This document shows positions 7,753 to 15,432 of a DNA stretch of 64,000 nt, piece after piece (within the stretch, counting starts at the first letter, position 1; each line of letters begins with the position of its first letter). Source of the DNA: Burkholderia diffusa (GTDB lineage: Bacteria > Pseudomonadota > Gammaproteobacteria > Burkholderiales > Burkholderiaceae). The stretch lies in assembly GCF_902499115.1 (NCBI RefSeq), contig NZ_CABVPN010000025.1, positions 61,605-125,604 of the forward strand, written 5' to 3'. A program made the position numbers and the translations under genes. The notes under the pieces are model-generated. The model saw nothing but the letters and a program-made list of their open reading frames with translations. It did no database searches and was not told the origin of the DNA.

Positions 7753-10032
7753 ATGAAGTTTCGTTTCCCCGTCGTCATCATCGACGAAGATTTCCGCTCC
7801 GAGAACATCTCGGGCTCCGGCATCCGGGCGTTGGCCGAAGCGATCGAGAAGGAGGGCGTCGAAGTCCTCGGCCTCACGAGCTACGGCGATCTGACGTCGT
7901 TCGCGCAGCAATCGAGCCGCGCGTCGTGCTTCATCCTGTCGATCGACGACGACGAACTCATGCTCGGCGAAACGGGCCCGGACGGCGAGCTGCCCGAGCT
8001 CGCGACCGCGATCATCGAGCTGCGCGCGTTCGTCACCGAAGTGCGCCGCCGCAACGCGGACATCCCGATCTTCCTGTACGGCGAAACGCGCACGTCGCGC
8101 CACTTGCCGAACGACATCCTGCGCGAACTGCATGGCTTCATCCACATGTTCGAGGACACGCCGGAGTTCGTCGCGCGCCACATCATCCGCGAGGCGAAGG
8201 TCTATCTCGACTCGCTCGCGCCGCCGTTCTTCAAGGAGCTGGTGAAGTATGCGGACGAAGGCTCGTACTCGTGGCACTGCCCGGGCCACTCGGGTGGCGT
8301 CGCGTTCCTGAAGAACCCGCTCGGCCAGATGTTCCACCAGTTCTTCGGCGAGAACATGCTGCGCGCCGACGTCTGCAACGCGGTCGACGAACTCGGCCAG
8401 CTGCTCGATCACACGGGCCCGGTCGCGGCGTCCGAGCGCAACGCGGCGCGCATCTTCAGCGCGGACCACCTGTTCTTCGTGACCAACGGCACGTCGACGT
8501 CGAACAAGATCGTCTGGCATGCGACGGTCGCGCCCGGCGACATCGTGCTGGTCGACCGCAACTGCCACAAGTCGATCCTGCACGCGATCACGATGACGGG
8601 CGCGATTCCGGTGTTCCTCACGCCGACGCGCAATCACTTCGGCATCATCGGGCCGATCCCGCGCGACGAATTCAAGCCGGAGAACATCCGCAAGAAGATC
8701 GAGGCGAACCCGTTCGCGCGCGAGGCGCTGCGCGAGAACCCGGACATGAAGCCGCGGATCCTGACGATCACGCAGAGCACGTACGACGGCGTCGTCTACA
8801 ACGTCGAGATGATCAAGGACCTGCTCGGCGACCTGCTCGACACGCTGCACTTCGACGAAGCGTGGCTGCCGCACGCGACGTTCCACGACTTCTACCGCGA
8901 CATGCACGCGATCGGCGACGGCCGTCCGCGCACGGGCGCGCTCGTGTTCGCGACGCACTCGACGCACAAGCTGCTCGCGGGCATCTCGCAGGCGTCGCAG
9001 ATCGTCGTGCAGGATTCGGAGAACCGCACGTTCGACAAGCACCGCTTCAACGAGGCGTACCTGATGCACACGTCGACGAGCCCGCAGTACGCGATCATCG
9101 CGTCGTGCGACGTCGCGGCCGCGATGATGGAACCGCCGGGCGGCACCGCGCTCGTCGAGGAATCGATCGCCGAGGCGATCGACTTCCGCCGCGCGATGCG
9201 CAAGGTCGACGCCGAATACGGCGACGACTGGTTCTTCAGCGTGTGGGGGCCGGACAACCTGTCGGCAGAAGGCATCGGCTCGCGCGAGGACTGGATGCTG
9301 AAGCCGAACGACCACTGGCACGGCTTCGGCCCGCTGGCGGAAGGCTTCAACATGCTCGACCCGATCAAGGCGACGATCATCACGCCGGGGCTCGATGTCG
9401 ACGGCGAGTTCGGCGAAACGGGCATTCCGGCCGCGATCGTCACGAAGTATCTGGCCGAGCACGGGATCATCGTCGAGAAGACCGGCCTGTACTCGTTCTT
9501 CATCATGTTCACGATCGGCATCACGAAGGGCCGCTGGAACTCGATGGTGACCGAGCTGCAGCAGTTCAAGGACGACTACGACAACAACCAGCCGCTGTGG
9601 CGCGTGCTGCCGGAATTCGTCGCGCAGCATCCGCGCTACGAGCGTGTCGGCCTGCGCGACCTGTGCACGCAGATCCACGACGTGTACCGCGCGAACGACA
9701 TCGCGCGCCTGACGACGGAAATGTACCTGTCGGACATGGAGCCGGCGATGAAGCCGTCGGACGCGTTCGCGAAGCTCGCGCACCGCAAGATCGACCGCGT
9801 GCCGCTCGACGAGCTCGAAGGCCGCGTGACGAGCATCCTGCTCACGCCGTACCCGCCGGGCATCCCGTTGCTGATTCCGGGCGAGCGCTTCAACAAGACG
9901 ATCGTGAACTACCTGCGGTTCGCGCGCGACTTCAACGAGCGCTTCCCGGGCTTCCACACCGACATCCACGGCCTCGTCGCGGAAGAGGTGAACGGCCGCG
10001 TCGAGTACTTCGTCGATTGCGTGCGCGACTGA
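7753..10032 (+). CDS. Orn/Lys/Arg decarboxylase (PLP fold type I, inducible-type)
   Basis: Cytoplasmic PLP enzyme of 759 residues, close in length to E. coli AdiA. It removes CO2 from a basic amino acid, consuming a proton, so it could serve acid resistance or polyamine synthesis. It has the N-terminal wing domain (residues 1-130), the large PLP domain with the cofactor aspartate in HFDEAWL and the Schiff-base lysine in STHKLLAGIS (K406), and the C-terminal domain. GGAGAAT-like spacing (TTTTTGGAGA) precedes the ATG at 7753. I cannot decide between arginine, lysine and ornithine from sequence alone; no antiporter gene is adjacent. Confidence 0.93.
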   Translation: MKFRFPVVIIDEDFRSENISGSGIRALAEAIEKEGVEVLGLTSYGDLTSFAQQSSRASCFILSIDDDELMLGETGPDGELPELATAIIELRAFVTEVRRRNADIPIFLYGETRTSRHLPNDILRELHGFIHMFEDTPEFVARHIIREAKVYLDSLAPPFFKELVKYADEGSYSWHCPGHSGGVAFLKNPLGQMFHQFFGENMLRADVCNAVDELGQLLDHTGPVAASERNAARIFSADHLFFVTNGTSTSNKIVWHATVAPGDIVLVDRNCHKSILHAITMTGAIPVFLTPTRNHFGIIGPIPRDEFKPENIRKKIEANPFAREALRENPDMKPRILTITQSTYDGVVYNVEMIKDLLGDLLDTLHFDEAWLPHATFHDFYRDMHAIGDGRPRTGALVFATHSTHKLLAGISQASQIVVQDSENRTFDKHRFNEAYLMHTSTSPQYAIIASCDVAAAMMEPPGGTALVEESIAEAIDFRRAMRKVDAEYGDDWFFSVWGPDNLSAEGIGSREDWMLKPNDHWHGFGPLAEGFNMLDPIKATIITPGLDVDGEFGETGIPAAIVTKYLAEHGIIVEKTGLYSFFIMFTIGITKGRWNSMVTELQQFKDDYDNNQPLWRVLPEFVAQHPRYERVGLRDLCTQIHDVYRANDIARLTTEMYLSDMEPAMKPSDAFAKLAHRKIDRVPLDELEGRVTSILLTPYPPGIPLLIPGERFNKTIVNYLRFARDFNERFPGFHTDIHGLVAEEVNGRVEYFVDCVRD

Positions 10033-10874
10033 TGGCGACGCAGGGACGAATCCGGACGATGCGTGCGGCGTTGGCCGCGCTCGTCGTCTGGGCGGCAGGG
10101 GCGGCCGGGCTGGCGGGCGTGGGTGTCGCACACGCGGAAGTCGCGGCGGCCGATCCGATCGACGTCGCGATGCGGCAGTGTCTCGCGCGGCGCGACCGGT
10201 CGTCGACGGCCGGCCAGATCCAGTGTATGGGCGAAGCGCAGCAGCAGTGGCAGGCGGTGATGGACGGCGCGTACCAGCGCCTGTCGAAGAATGCGCCGGC
10301 CAACGTGAAGCGCGGCTGGCAGGACAGCCAGCGCCGCTGGGTCACGTGGCGCAAGGATGAAGTTCATCTGCTGAAAGCCGTGTACGACACGACGCGCGGC
10401 ACCGCGTACGCGATGTCGAGCGCCGACATGCAGTTGCAGCCCGTGCGCGATCGCGCATTGGCGCTGCGCGCGGCGGCCGACCGCTATGCGCTGCCGCCTG
10501 CCGCCGTGCCGGTGGCGGCCACGAGCGGTGCGCAAGGCGACACCCAGGGCGGTGCGGGCACGGCGCCGGGCACAGCCGCGCCAGCCGGCGGCAAGCCGGC
10601 GAACGCGCCGCGCGATTCGGCGATAAGCCGCGTGCGGCCGTGTGTGCAGGATGCCGCGTGCGAGCACGCGCTGTTCGATTTGAACCGCTATTACCAGAAG
10701 CTGCGTCGCAAGATGCCCGCGCATTCGGCCGCGACACTCGTGCGCGCGCAGCGCGCGTGGGTCGCGTTCAGCGATGCGACGGCGCCGCTCGTCGGCGAGG
10801 ACGGACGCGTCGACCTGATCGGCGCGCGCATCGCGACGATGAAGCGGCTGTCGGAGACGGCCGGCAACAACTGA
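10032..10874 (+). CDS. Exported DUF1311 (LprI-type) protein
   Basis: Predicted periplasmic protein of 280 residues. The ATG at 10032 overlaps the decarboxylase stop by one base, suggesting translational coupling; an alternative start is ATG 10059. A signal peptide runs to about residue 36 (AGVGVAHAEV). A DUF1311/LprI-like domain follows (about 42-130), with the conserved pattern of paired Cys, Q-x-M-x-E-A and a WVTWRKDEV helix. A second, weaker copy appears near the C-terminus (PCVQDAACEHALFDLNRYY through RAQRAWVAFSD). LprI proteins have been linked to lysozyme inhibition; whether this one does that is unknown. Confidence 0.8.
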   Translation: MATQGRIRTMRAALAALVVWAAGAAGLAGVGVAHAEVAAADPIDVAMRQCLARRDRSSTAGQIQCMGEAQQQWQAVMDGAYQRLSKNAPANVKRGWQDSQRRWVTWRKDEVHLLKAVYDTTRGTAYAMSSADMQLQPVRDRALALRAAADRYALPPAAVPVAATSGAQGDTQGGAGTAPGTAAPAGGKPANAPRDSAISRVRPCVQDAACEHALFDLNRYYQKLRRKMPAHSAATLVRAQRAWVAFSDATAPLVGEDGRVDLIGARIATMKRLSETAGNN

Positions 10875-10911
10875 CGATCGCCGCGACGCCGGTCATTCGG
10901 CGCGGCAACGG

Positions 10912-10938
10912 AAAACGGGCACCCGAGGGTGCCCGTTT
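10912..10938. terminator. Bidirectional intrinsic terminator
   Basis: AAAACGGGCACCC, then GA, then GGGTGCCCGTTT forms a near-perfect stem with A on one side and T on the other. It lies between the convergent LprI-type gene and the HAD hydrolase gene and can serve both. Confidence 0.85.
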
Positions 10939-10963
10939 GCATATGGCGTGCCGCGAGCGGCGC

Positions 10964-11647
10964 CTACCCGGGCTGCTGCGTGTCCAGGCGGCCGAACCAC
11001 GACGGCACGAACGCGACCGCATCGTCGAGCGACGCGAGCACGTGCAGGCTCAGCGCGACGATCTCGGGCGTCGGTGCCTTCAGGTCGGGCACGGTGACGA
11101 CCGATGCGCCTGCGCCGGCGGCCGATTGCGCGCCGAAGTCGCTGTCCTCGAACGCGACGCACGCGTGCGCCGGCACGCCGAGGCGTTCGGCCGCGAGCCG
11201 GTACACGGCCGGGTCGGGTTTGCCGCGCGCGACTTCGTCGCCGCCCGCGATCGCGTGGAAGAACGGCAGCACGCCGACCGCGTCGAGCCGCGCACGGATC
11301 ACGTCGCGCGCGGACGACGATGCGACCGCGCACGGAATGCCGGCCTGCGCGAGCGTCTCGAGCAGCGCCAGTGCGCCGGACTTCAGCGGAAATTTCGGAT
11401 GAGGTTCGGGCGCGGCGAGCCGTTCGCGCACGAGGGTGCGCACGGCGTCGAACGTGTCGGTGTCGCCGATCAGCCGCGCGAGAATGACCTGGCCCTCGGC
11501 GAACGAGCGGCCGACGATCTGCAGGTAGTCGATCTCGGTCAGCACGACGCCGTGCGCGGTCGACACGTCGATCCACGTGTTCATGATGGTCCGCTCGGAA
11601 TCGACGAGCAGGCCGTCCATGTCGAAGAGCGCGGCGGAGAAGGTCAT
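10964..11647 (-). CDS. HAD superfamily hydrolase, subfamily IA (phosphatase/phosphoglucomutase-like)
   Basis: Predicted cytoplasmic phosphotransferase of 227 residues. The nucleophile motif DMDGLLVDSE is at residues 9-18. Motif II is the Ser in CAVASSSARD, and motif III/IV includes GKPDP and the acidic pair in CVAFEDSDFG. A four-helix cap (about 17-80) identifies subfamily IA, as in beta-phosphoglucomutase and phosphoglycolate phosphatase. The substrate cannot be read from the sequence. The gene begins 94 bp after the argH stop on the same strand, so it may be transcribed from the argH promoter. The start ATG 11647 gives a family-like N-terminus. Confidence 0.92.
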   Translation of the reverse strand: MTFSAALFDMDGLLVDSERTIMNTWIDVSTAHGVVLTEIDYLQIVGRSFAEGQVILARLIGDTDTFDAVRTLVRERLAAPEPHPKFPLKSGALALLETLAQAGIPCAVASSSARDVIRARLDAVGVLPFFHAIAGGDEVARGKPDPAVYRLAAERLGVPAHACVAFEDSDFGAQSAAGAGASVVTVPDLKAPTPEIVALSLHVLASLDDAVAFVPSWFGRLDTQQPG

Positions 11648-11741
11648 CGGCGGTATCCGGGAAGCGGGAAGGGCGTCGGGCGGCACGACGGCCGCCCGAG
11701 TGAAAGACGGACGCCGAAGGCGCCCGTCCGGGCCGGCAGGC

Positions 11742-13151
11742 TTACTTGTCGAGCGCGGCGCGAGCGGCCTTGACCGCCGCACGCACTTGATCGGGCGCGG
11801 TGCCGCCCGGATGGTTGCGGCTCGCGACCGAACCTTCGAGCGTCAGGTAGCCGAACACGTCGTCGCCGATCAGGTGCGCGACGTTCGGCAGTTCCTGCTT
11901 CATTTCGTCGAGCGAGAGGTCGGCGAGGTCGATTCCGCGGTCGTCGCAGATCTTCACCGCGTGCGCGACGGCTTCGTGCGCGTCGCGGAACGGCAGCCCG
12001 CGCTTCACGAGATAGTCGGCGAGGTCGGTGGCGGTCGAGAAGCCCTGCAGCGCGGCCGCGCGCATCGCGTCCGGCTTCACCGTGATGCCGGCGACCATCT
12101 CGGCGAAGATCCGCAGCGTGTCGGCGACCGTGTCGACCGTGTCGAACAGCGGTTCCTTGTCTTCCTGGTTGTCCTTGTTGTACGCGAGCGGCTGGCCCTT
12201 CATCAGCGTGAGGAGCGCCATCAGGTGGCCGTTCACGCGGCCCGTCTTGCCGCGTGCGAGCTCGGGCACGTCCGGGTTCTTCTTCTGCGGCATGATCGAG
12301 CTGCCGGTGCAGAAGCGGTCGGCGATGTCGATGAAGCCGACGCGCGGGCTCATCCACAGCACGAGTTCTTCGGAGAAGCGCGACACGTGCGTCATCACGA
12401 GCGCGGATGCCGCCGTGAATTCGATCGCGAAGTCGCGATCCGACACCGCGTCGAGCGAGTTCGCGCAGATGCCGTCGAAGCCGAGCGTCTTCGCCACGGC
12501 ATGACGGTCGATCGGGTAGCTGGTGCCGGCGAGCGCGGCCGCGCCGAGCGGCAGGCGGTTCACGCGGGTGCGGCAGTCGCGCATGCGCTCGGCGTCACGC
12601 GTGAACATTTCGACGTACGCGAGCAGGTGATGGCCGAACGTGACCGGCTGCGCGACCTGCAGGTGCGTGAAGCCCGGCATGATCGTGTCCGCATTCTTTT
12701 CAGCGAGGTCGATCAGCGCGCCGCGCAGGTCGTTCAGGAGGCCGCCGATGCGGTCGATCTCGCCGCGCAGCCACAGACGGATGTCGGTCGCGACCTGATC
12801 GTTGCGCGAGCGGCCCGTGTGCAGGCGCTTGCCGGCGTCACCGATCAGCGCGGTCAGGCGCGCCTCGATGTTCAGGTGGACGTCCTCGAGATCCAGCTGC
12901 CATTCGAATTCGCCGCGCTCGATCTCGCCCTTGATCTGCGTCATCCCGCGTTCGATCGCGGCGAGGTCGTCGGCGCTGATGATCTTCTGCGCCGCGAGCA
13001 TGCTCGCGTGCGCGAGCGAGCCGGCGATGTCGACGAGCGCGAGGCGCTTGTCGAAAAACACCGACGACGTGTAGCGCTTGACCAGCTCCGACATCGGTTC
13101 CGAGAAGCGGGCCGACCAGGCCTCGCCCTTTTTGTGCAGTTGGGACGTCAT
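11742..13151 (-). CDS. argH: Argininosuccinate lyase
   Basis: Catalyses the last step of arginine synthesis, argininosuccinate to arginine and fumarate; cytoplasmic tetramer. 469 residues. The fumarase/aspartase-superfamily signature GSSIMPQKKNPD (about 283-294) includes the catalytic serine loop. The substrate-binding SRNDQVATD and the TGRSRND and HLQVAQP motifs are intact. The start is ATG 13151 (MTSQLHKKGEAWSARF). No other arg genes are nearby, as is usual for a scattered arginine pathway. Confidence 0.97.
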   Translation of the reverse strand: MTSQLHKKGEAWSARFSEPMSELVKRYTSSVFFDKRLALVDIAGSLAHASMLAAQKIISADDLAAIERGMTQIKGEIERGEFEWQLDLEDVHLNIEARLTALIGDAGKRLHTGRSRNDQVATDIRLWLRGEIDRIGGLLNDLRGALIDLAEKNADTIMPGFTHLQVAQPVTFGHHLLAYVEMFTRDAERMRDCRTRVNRLPLGAAALAGTSYPIDRHAVAKTLGFDGICANSLDAVSDRDFAIEFTAASALVMTHVSRFSEELVLWMSPRVGFIDIADRFCTGSSIMPQKKNPDVPELARGKTGRVNGHLMALLTLMKGQPLAYNKDNQEDKEPLFDTVDTVADTLRIFAEMVAGITVKPDAMRAAALQGFSTATDLADYLVKRGLPFRDAHEAVAHAVKICDDRGIDLADLSLDEMKQELPNVAHLIGDDVFGYLTLEGSVASRNHPGGTAPDQVRAAVKAARAALDK

Positions 13152-13262
13152 GGCGATTCTTCGAAGGGGAGTTGGGCGGCGTGCGCCGCCGAGGGAATCC
13201 CGCAATTCTAGCATTCGCGGGGCTGGCGGCCGGCGCGCGCGTCGGCCGCGAACGGGCGCGGA

Positions 13263-13535
13263 TTAACGGGGCCCGCAGGTCAGCGGTCCGATCCGCGGCA
13301 GCGTGCCGTCGTCCGGGCGCCGGTACGCGAATTCGACGGCGCAGTCGCGGCCGCCGCCCGAGATTTCGAGGTGATTGTTCTGGACGAGGCCGTCGACGAA
13401 GGTCAGGCCGTCGTAGCCGACGATCGTTCGCTGGCCGCTTTCGACGTGGCGAACGTCGAGGCCGGGCGGCATCGGCGTGCCGTCCGGCGCGCGCAGCGTC
13501 TGCGCATCGATCACCGCGACGATCAGCTTCTGAGC
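13263..13535 (-). pseudogene. Remnant: C-terminal end of a fimbrial outer-membrane usher (FimD/PapC family)
   Basis: The reading frame ending TAA at 13263 encodes only the last 90 or so residues of a chaperone-usher pathway usher. Recognisable pieces are RAPDGTPMPPGLDV (usher CTD pattern of a small loop before the disulfide domain), TIVGYDGLTFVDGL, and the closing CAVEF...PLTCGP with its paired cysteines. The remaining 750 or so residues, the chaperone and pilin genes are absent. The frame is open back to 13566 without a plausible start, and the adjacent regulator gene ends at 13540. It is therefore a decayed end of a lost fimbrial operon. Confidence 0.7.
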
Positions 13536-13539
13536 CGCT

Positions 13540-14349
13540 TCAATCGCGCACGAGCACGACCAGCTTCAGGTCTTCGCGGTGCGCGGGCTTCAGCGTGATC
13601 TGCTGGTACACGAGGCGGCCGTCGGCCGGATGGTCGAACTCGCGCAGGCCGCCTTCGCGCTCGAACACGTCCTGCGACGCCCAATACTGCGCGAATGCAT
13701 CGCTGCCGGCCATCAGCGCGTCGATCAGCGCGCGGGTCGGCGCATCGGCGAGGTGGCGGATCGAGTCGGCGCGGAATTCGGCCGCGAGCCGGCGCGCGCG
13801 GGTTTCCCAGTCGACGATCAACGTGCGCGCGGCCGGCGCCATGAACGTGAAGCGCAGCAGGTTGCGGTCGTGCTCGCCGTCGAGCCAGCCCGTGAACAGC
13901 GCGGCGGCCGGCGCGTTCCATGCGAGCGCGTTCCATTGCCGGTCGAGCACATATGCAGGCGTGGCGATCGCGGCGACGGTCGCCGCGAGCGTGGGCGGCA
14001 GGTCGCCAGCCGCGACGTCGGGCTCGGCCGGATCGCGCTGCGCGGCCAGTTCGAACAGGTACGCGCGTTCGGCCTTCGACAGTTGCAGCGCAACGGCGAT
14101 CCGCGCGAGCGCATCGGCCGACGCCGACACCGGGCGGCCCTGCTCGATCCACGTGTACCAGGTCGGGCTGACGCCGCACAGCTGCGCGACTTCCTCGCGC
14201 CGCAGCCCCGGCGTGCGGCGGCGCGGGCCGGGCGGCAGGCCGACGGCCTGAGGCGACAGCCGTTCGCGGTGCGCGCGGATGAATTCGCCGAGGGCGCGGG
14301 CGGGCGTGGCGTCGAGCGGCGGGGTGGGGGCGGAGGACGGCTGGTTCAT
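13540..14349 (-). CDS. XRE-type transcriptional regulator with MmyB ligand-binding domain
   Basis: Predicted DNA-binding regulator of 269 residues. An N-terminal helix-turn-helix of the Xre type covers about residues 15-85 (PGLRREEVAQLCGVSPTWY, then WIEQGRPVSASADALARIA). The MmyB-like PAS-related ligand-binding domain covers about 110-265 (NALAWNAPAAALFTGWL, and the final DLKLVVLVRD). The start ATG 14349 (MNQPSSAP) is chosen because an upstream extension has no family similarity. It is divergent from a methyltransferase gene, with a strong palindrome in between, so control of that gene and itself is the likely role. Confidence 0.92.
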   Translation of the reverse strand: MNQPSSAPTPPLDATPARALGEFIRAHRERLSPQAVGLPPGPRRRTPGLRREEVAQLCGVSPTWYTWIEQGRPVSASADALARIAVALQLSKAERAYLFELAAQRDPAEPDVAAGDLPPTLAATVAAIATPAYVLDRQWNALAWNAPAAALFTGWLDGEHDRNLLRFTFMAPAARTLIVDWETRARRLAAEFRADSIRHLADAPTRALIDALMAGSDAFAQYWASQDVFEREGGLREFDHPADGRLVYQQITLKPAHREDLKLVVLVRD

Positions 14350-14447
14350 GCGGAAACGGCTGAAACGACAAAAAGGGGCGCGCGACGCGCGGCGTAGATC
14401 GGGCCGGAAATCAGGCAGGTGTAACAAATACCAGAATAACTGCTTAA

Positions 14448-14463
14448 CTTGTACTGGTACAAG
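14448..14463. promoter_or_regulatory. Palindromic operator candidate CTTGTAC-TG-GTACAAG
   Basis: A perfect inverted repeat with 7-bp arms and a 2-bp centre sits in the intergenic region between the divergent XRE/MmyB regulator (start 14349) and methyltransferase (start 14532). MmyB-type regulators commonly bind dyads in such shared promoters. The link is inference from position and symmetry. Confidence 0.65.
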
Positions 14464-14531
14464 CGCGGCCCTATTGTAGCGATTCGCGCGCTGGCAGGCA
14501 GCGGGCGTCCCACCCAACGAAGGAGCGAACG

Positions 14532-15284
14532 ATGAAACACCACGACCAGGTCGCCGACGCATTCGGCACGACGGCCGCCGCCTACCTGACGAGCACGGTC
14601 CACGCGACGGGCGCCGATCTGCAGGCGCTGGCAGACGCCGTGCGCGCGACGCCCGCCGCCGCGGTGCTCGATCTCGGTTGCGGTGCGGGCCATGCGAGCT
14701 TCGCGGTCGCGCCGCACGTGCGCGACGTGGTCGCCTACGATCTCGCGGCGCCGATGCTCGCGACCGTCGCCGCCGCCGCGCGCGAGCGCGGGCTCGCGAA
14801 CGTCCGCACGCAGCAGGGGCCGGCTGAACGGCTGCCGTTCGAAGCCGGCACTTTCGACTGGGTAATCAGCCGGATGAGCGCGCACCACTGGCACGACGTG
14901 AGCGCTGCGCTTGCGGAGGTGCGTCGCGTGCTGAAGCCGGGCGGCCGCGTGCTGATGATCGATATCGCGGGCAACGATCATCCGCTGCTCGACACGTATC
15001 TGCAGGCCGCCGAAGTGCTGCGCGACGCGTCCCACGTGCGCGACTATCGTGCCGACGAATGGCTCGCGATGTTCCGCGGCGCCGGGTTCGACGCGCACGT
15101 GCAGAGCCGCTGGCGCCTGCCGATCGATTTCGACACATGGGTCGAGCGCATCCGCACGCCGGCCGACAGCGTCGCGGGCATCCGCGCGCTGTGGGCGCAT
15201 GCGCCAGACGAGGTGCGCGGCTACTACGCAGTGCAGCCGGACGGGTCGTTCGAGCACGACGCGCTGCTGATCGACGCGCAATGA
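14532..15284 (+). CDS. Class I SAM-dependent methyltransferase (UbiE/Methyltransf_11 type)
   Basis: Predicted soluble methyltransferase of 250 residues using S-adenosylmethionine. Motif I, VLDLGCGAGHASF, is at residues 45-57. Motif II (ISRMSAHHWHD) and motif III (LKPGGRVLMIDIAG) follow in order. The substrate is unknown; the family includes ubiquinone/menaquinone and small-molecule methyltransferases. AAGGAGCG precedes the ATG. Its pairing with a divergent MmyB regulator suggests a ligand-induced gene, perhaps for detoxification or secondary metabolism. Confidence 0.9.
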   Translation: MKHHDQVADAFGTTAAAYLTSTVHATGADLQALADAVRATPAAAVLDLGCGAGHASFAVAPHVRDVVAYDLAAPMLATVAAAARERGLANVRTQQGPAERLPFEAGTFDWVISRMSAHHWHDVSAALAEVRRVLKPGGRVLMIDIAGNDHPLLDTYLQAAEVLRDASHVRDYRADEWLAMFRGAGFDAHVQSRWRLPIDFDTWVERIRTPADSVAGIRALWAHAPDEVRGYYAVQPDGSFEHDALLIDAQ

Positions 15285-15332
15285 GCGTATGGGGCGACAC
15301 GGCGGCCGGCGCCGTCGTGCCGTTCCACGCGA

Positions 15333-15369
15333 AAAAGCCGCGATACGCGTGGTTGCGTATCGCGGCTTT
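15333..15369. terminator. Bidirectional terminator between methyltransferase and ppc
   Basis: AAAAGCCGCGATACGC, a 6-base loop GTGGTT, then GCGTATCGCGGCTTT forms a perfect stem with A and T flanks. It separates the convergent methyltransferase and ppc genes. Confidence 0.88.
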
Positions 15370-15432
15370 CGTTTTGCGGCGCGCGTTTCGCAACGCCGGC
15401 GCGGCGCGGAGCAGGCCCGCGCCGCGCACGGA

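Noticed and set aside
7075..10131. A 1018-codon open frame on the minus strand opposite dcd and the decarboxylase
   Set aside because: It is a GC-rich antisense shadow without domain content; both sense genes are well supported.
11706..11731. Stem-like sequence after argH as a terminator
   Set aside because: The stem has a mismatch and there is no T run on either side; the HAD gene is likely co-transcribed.
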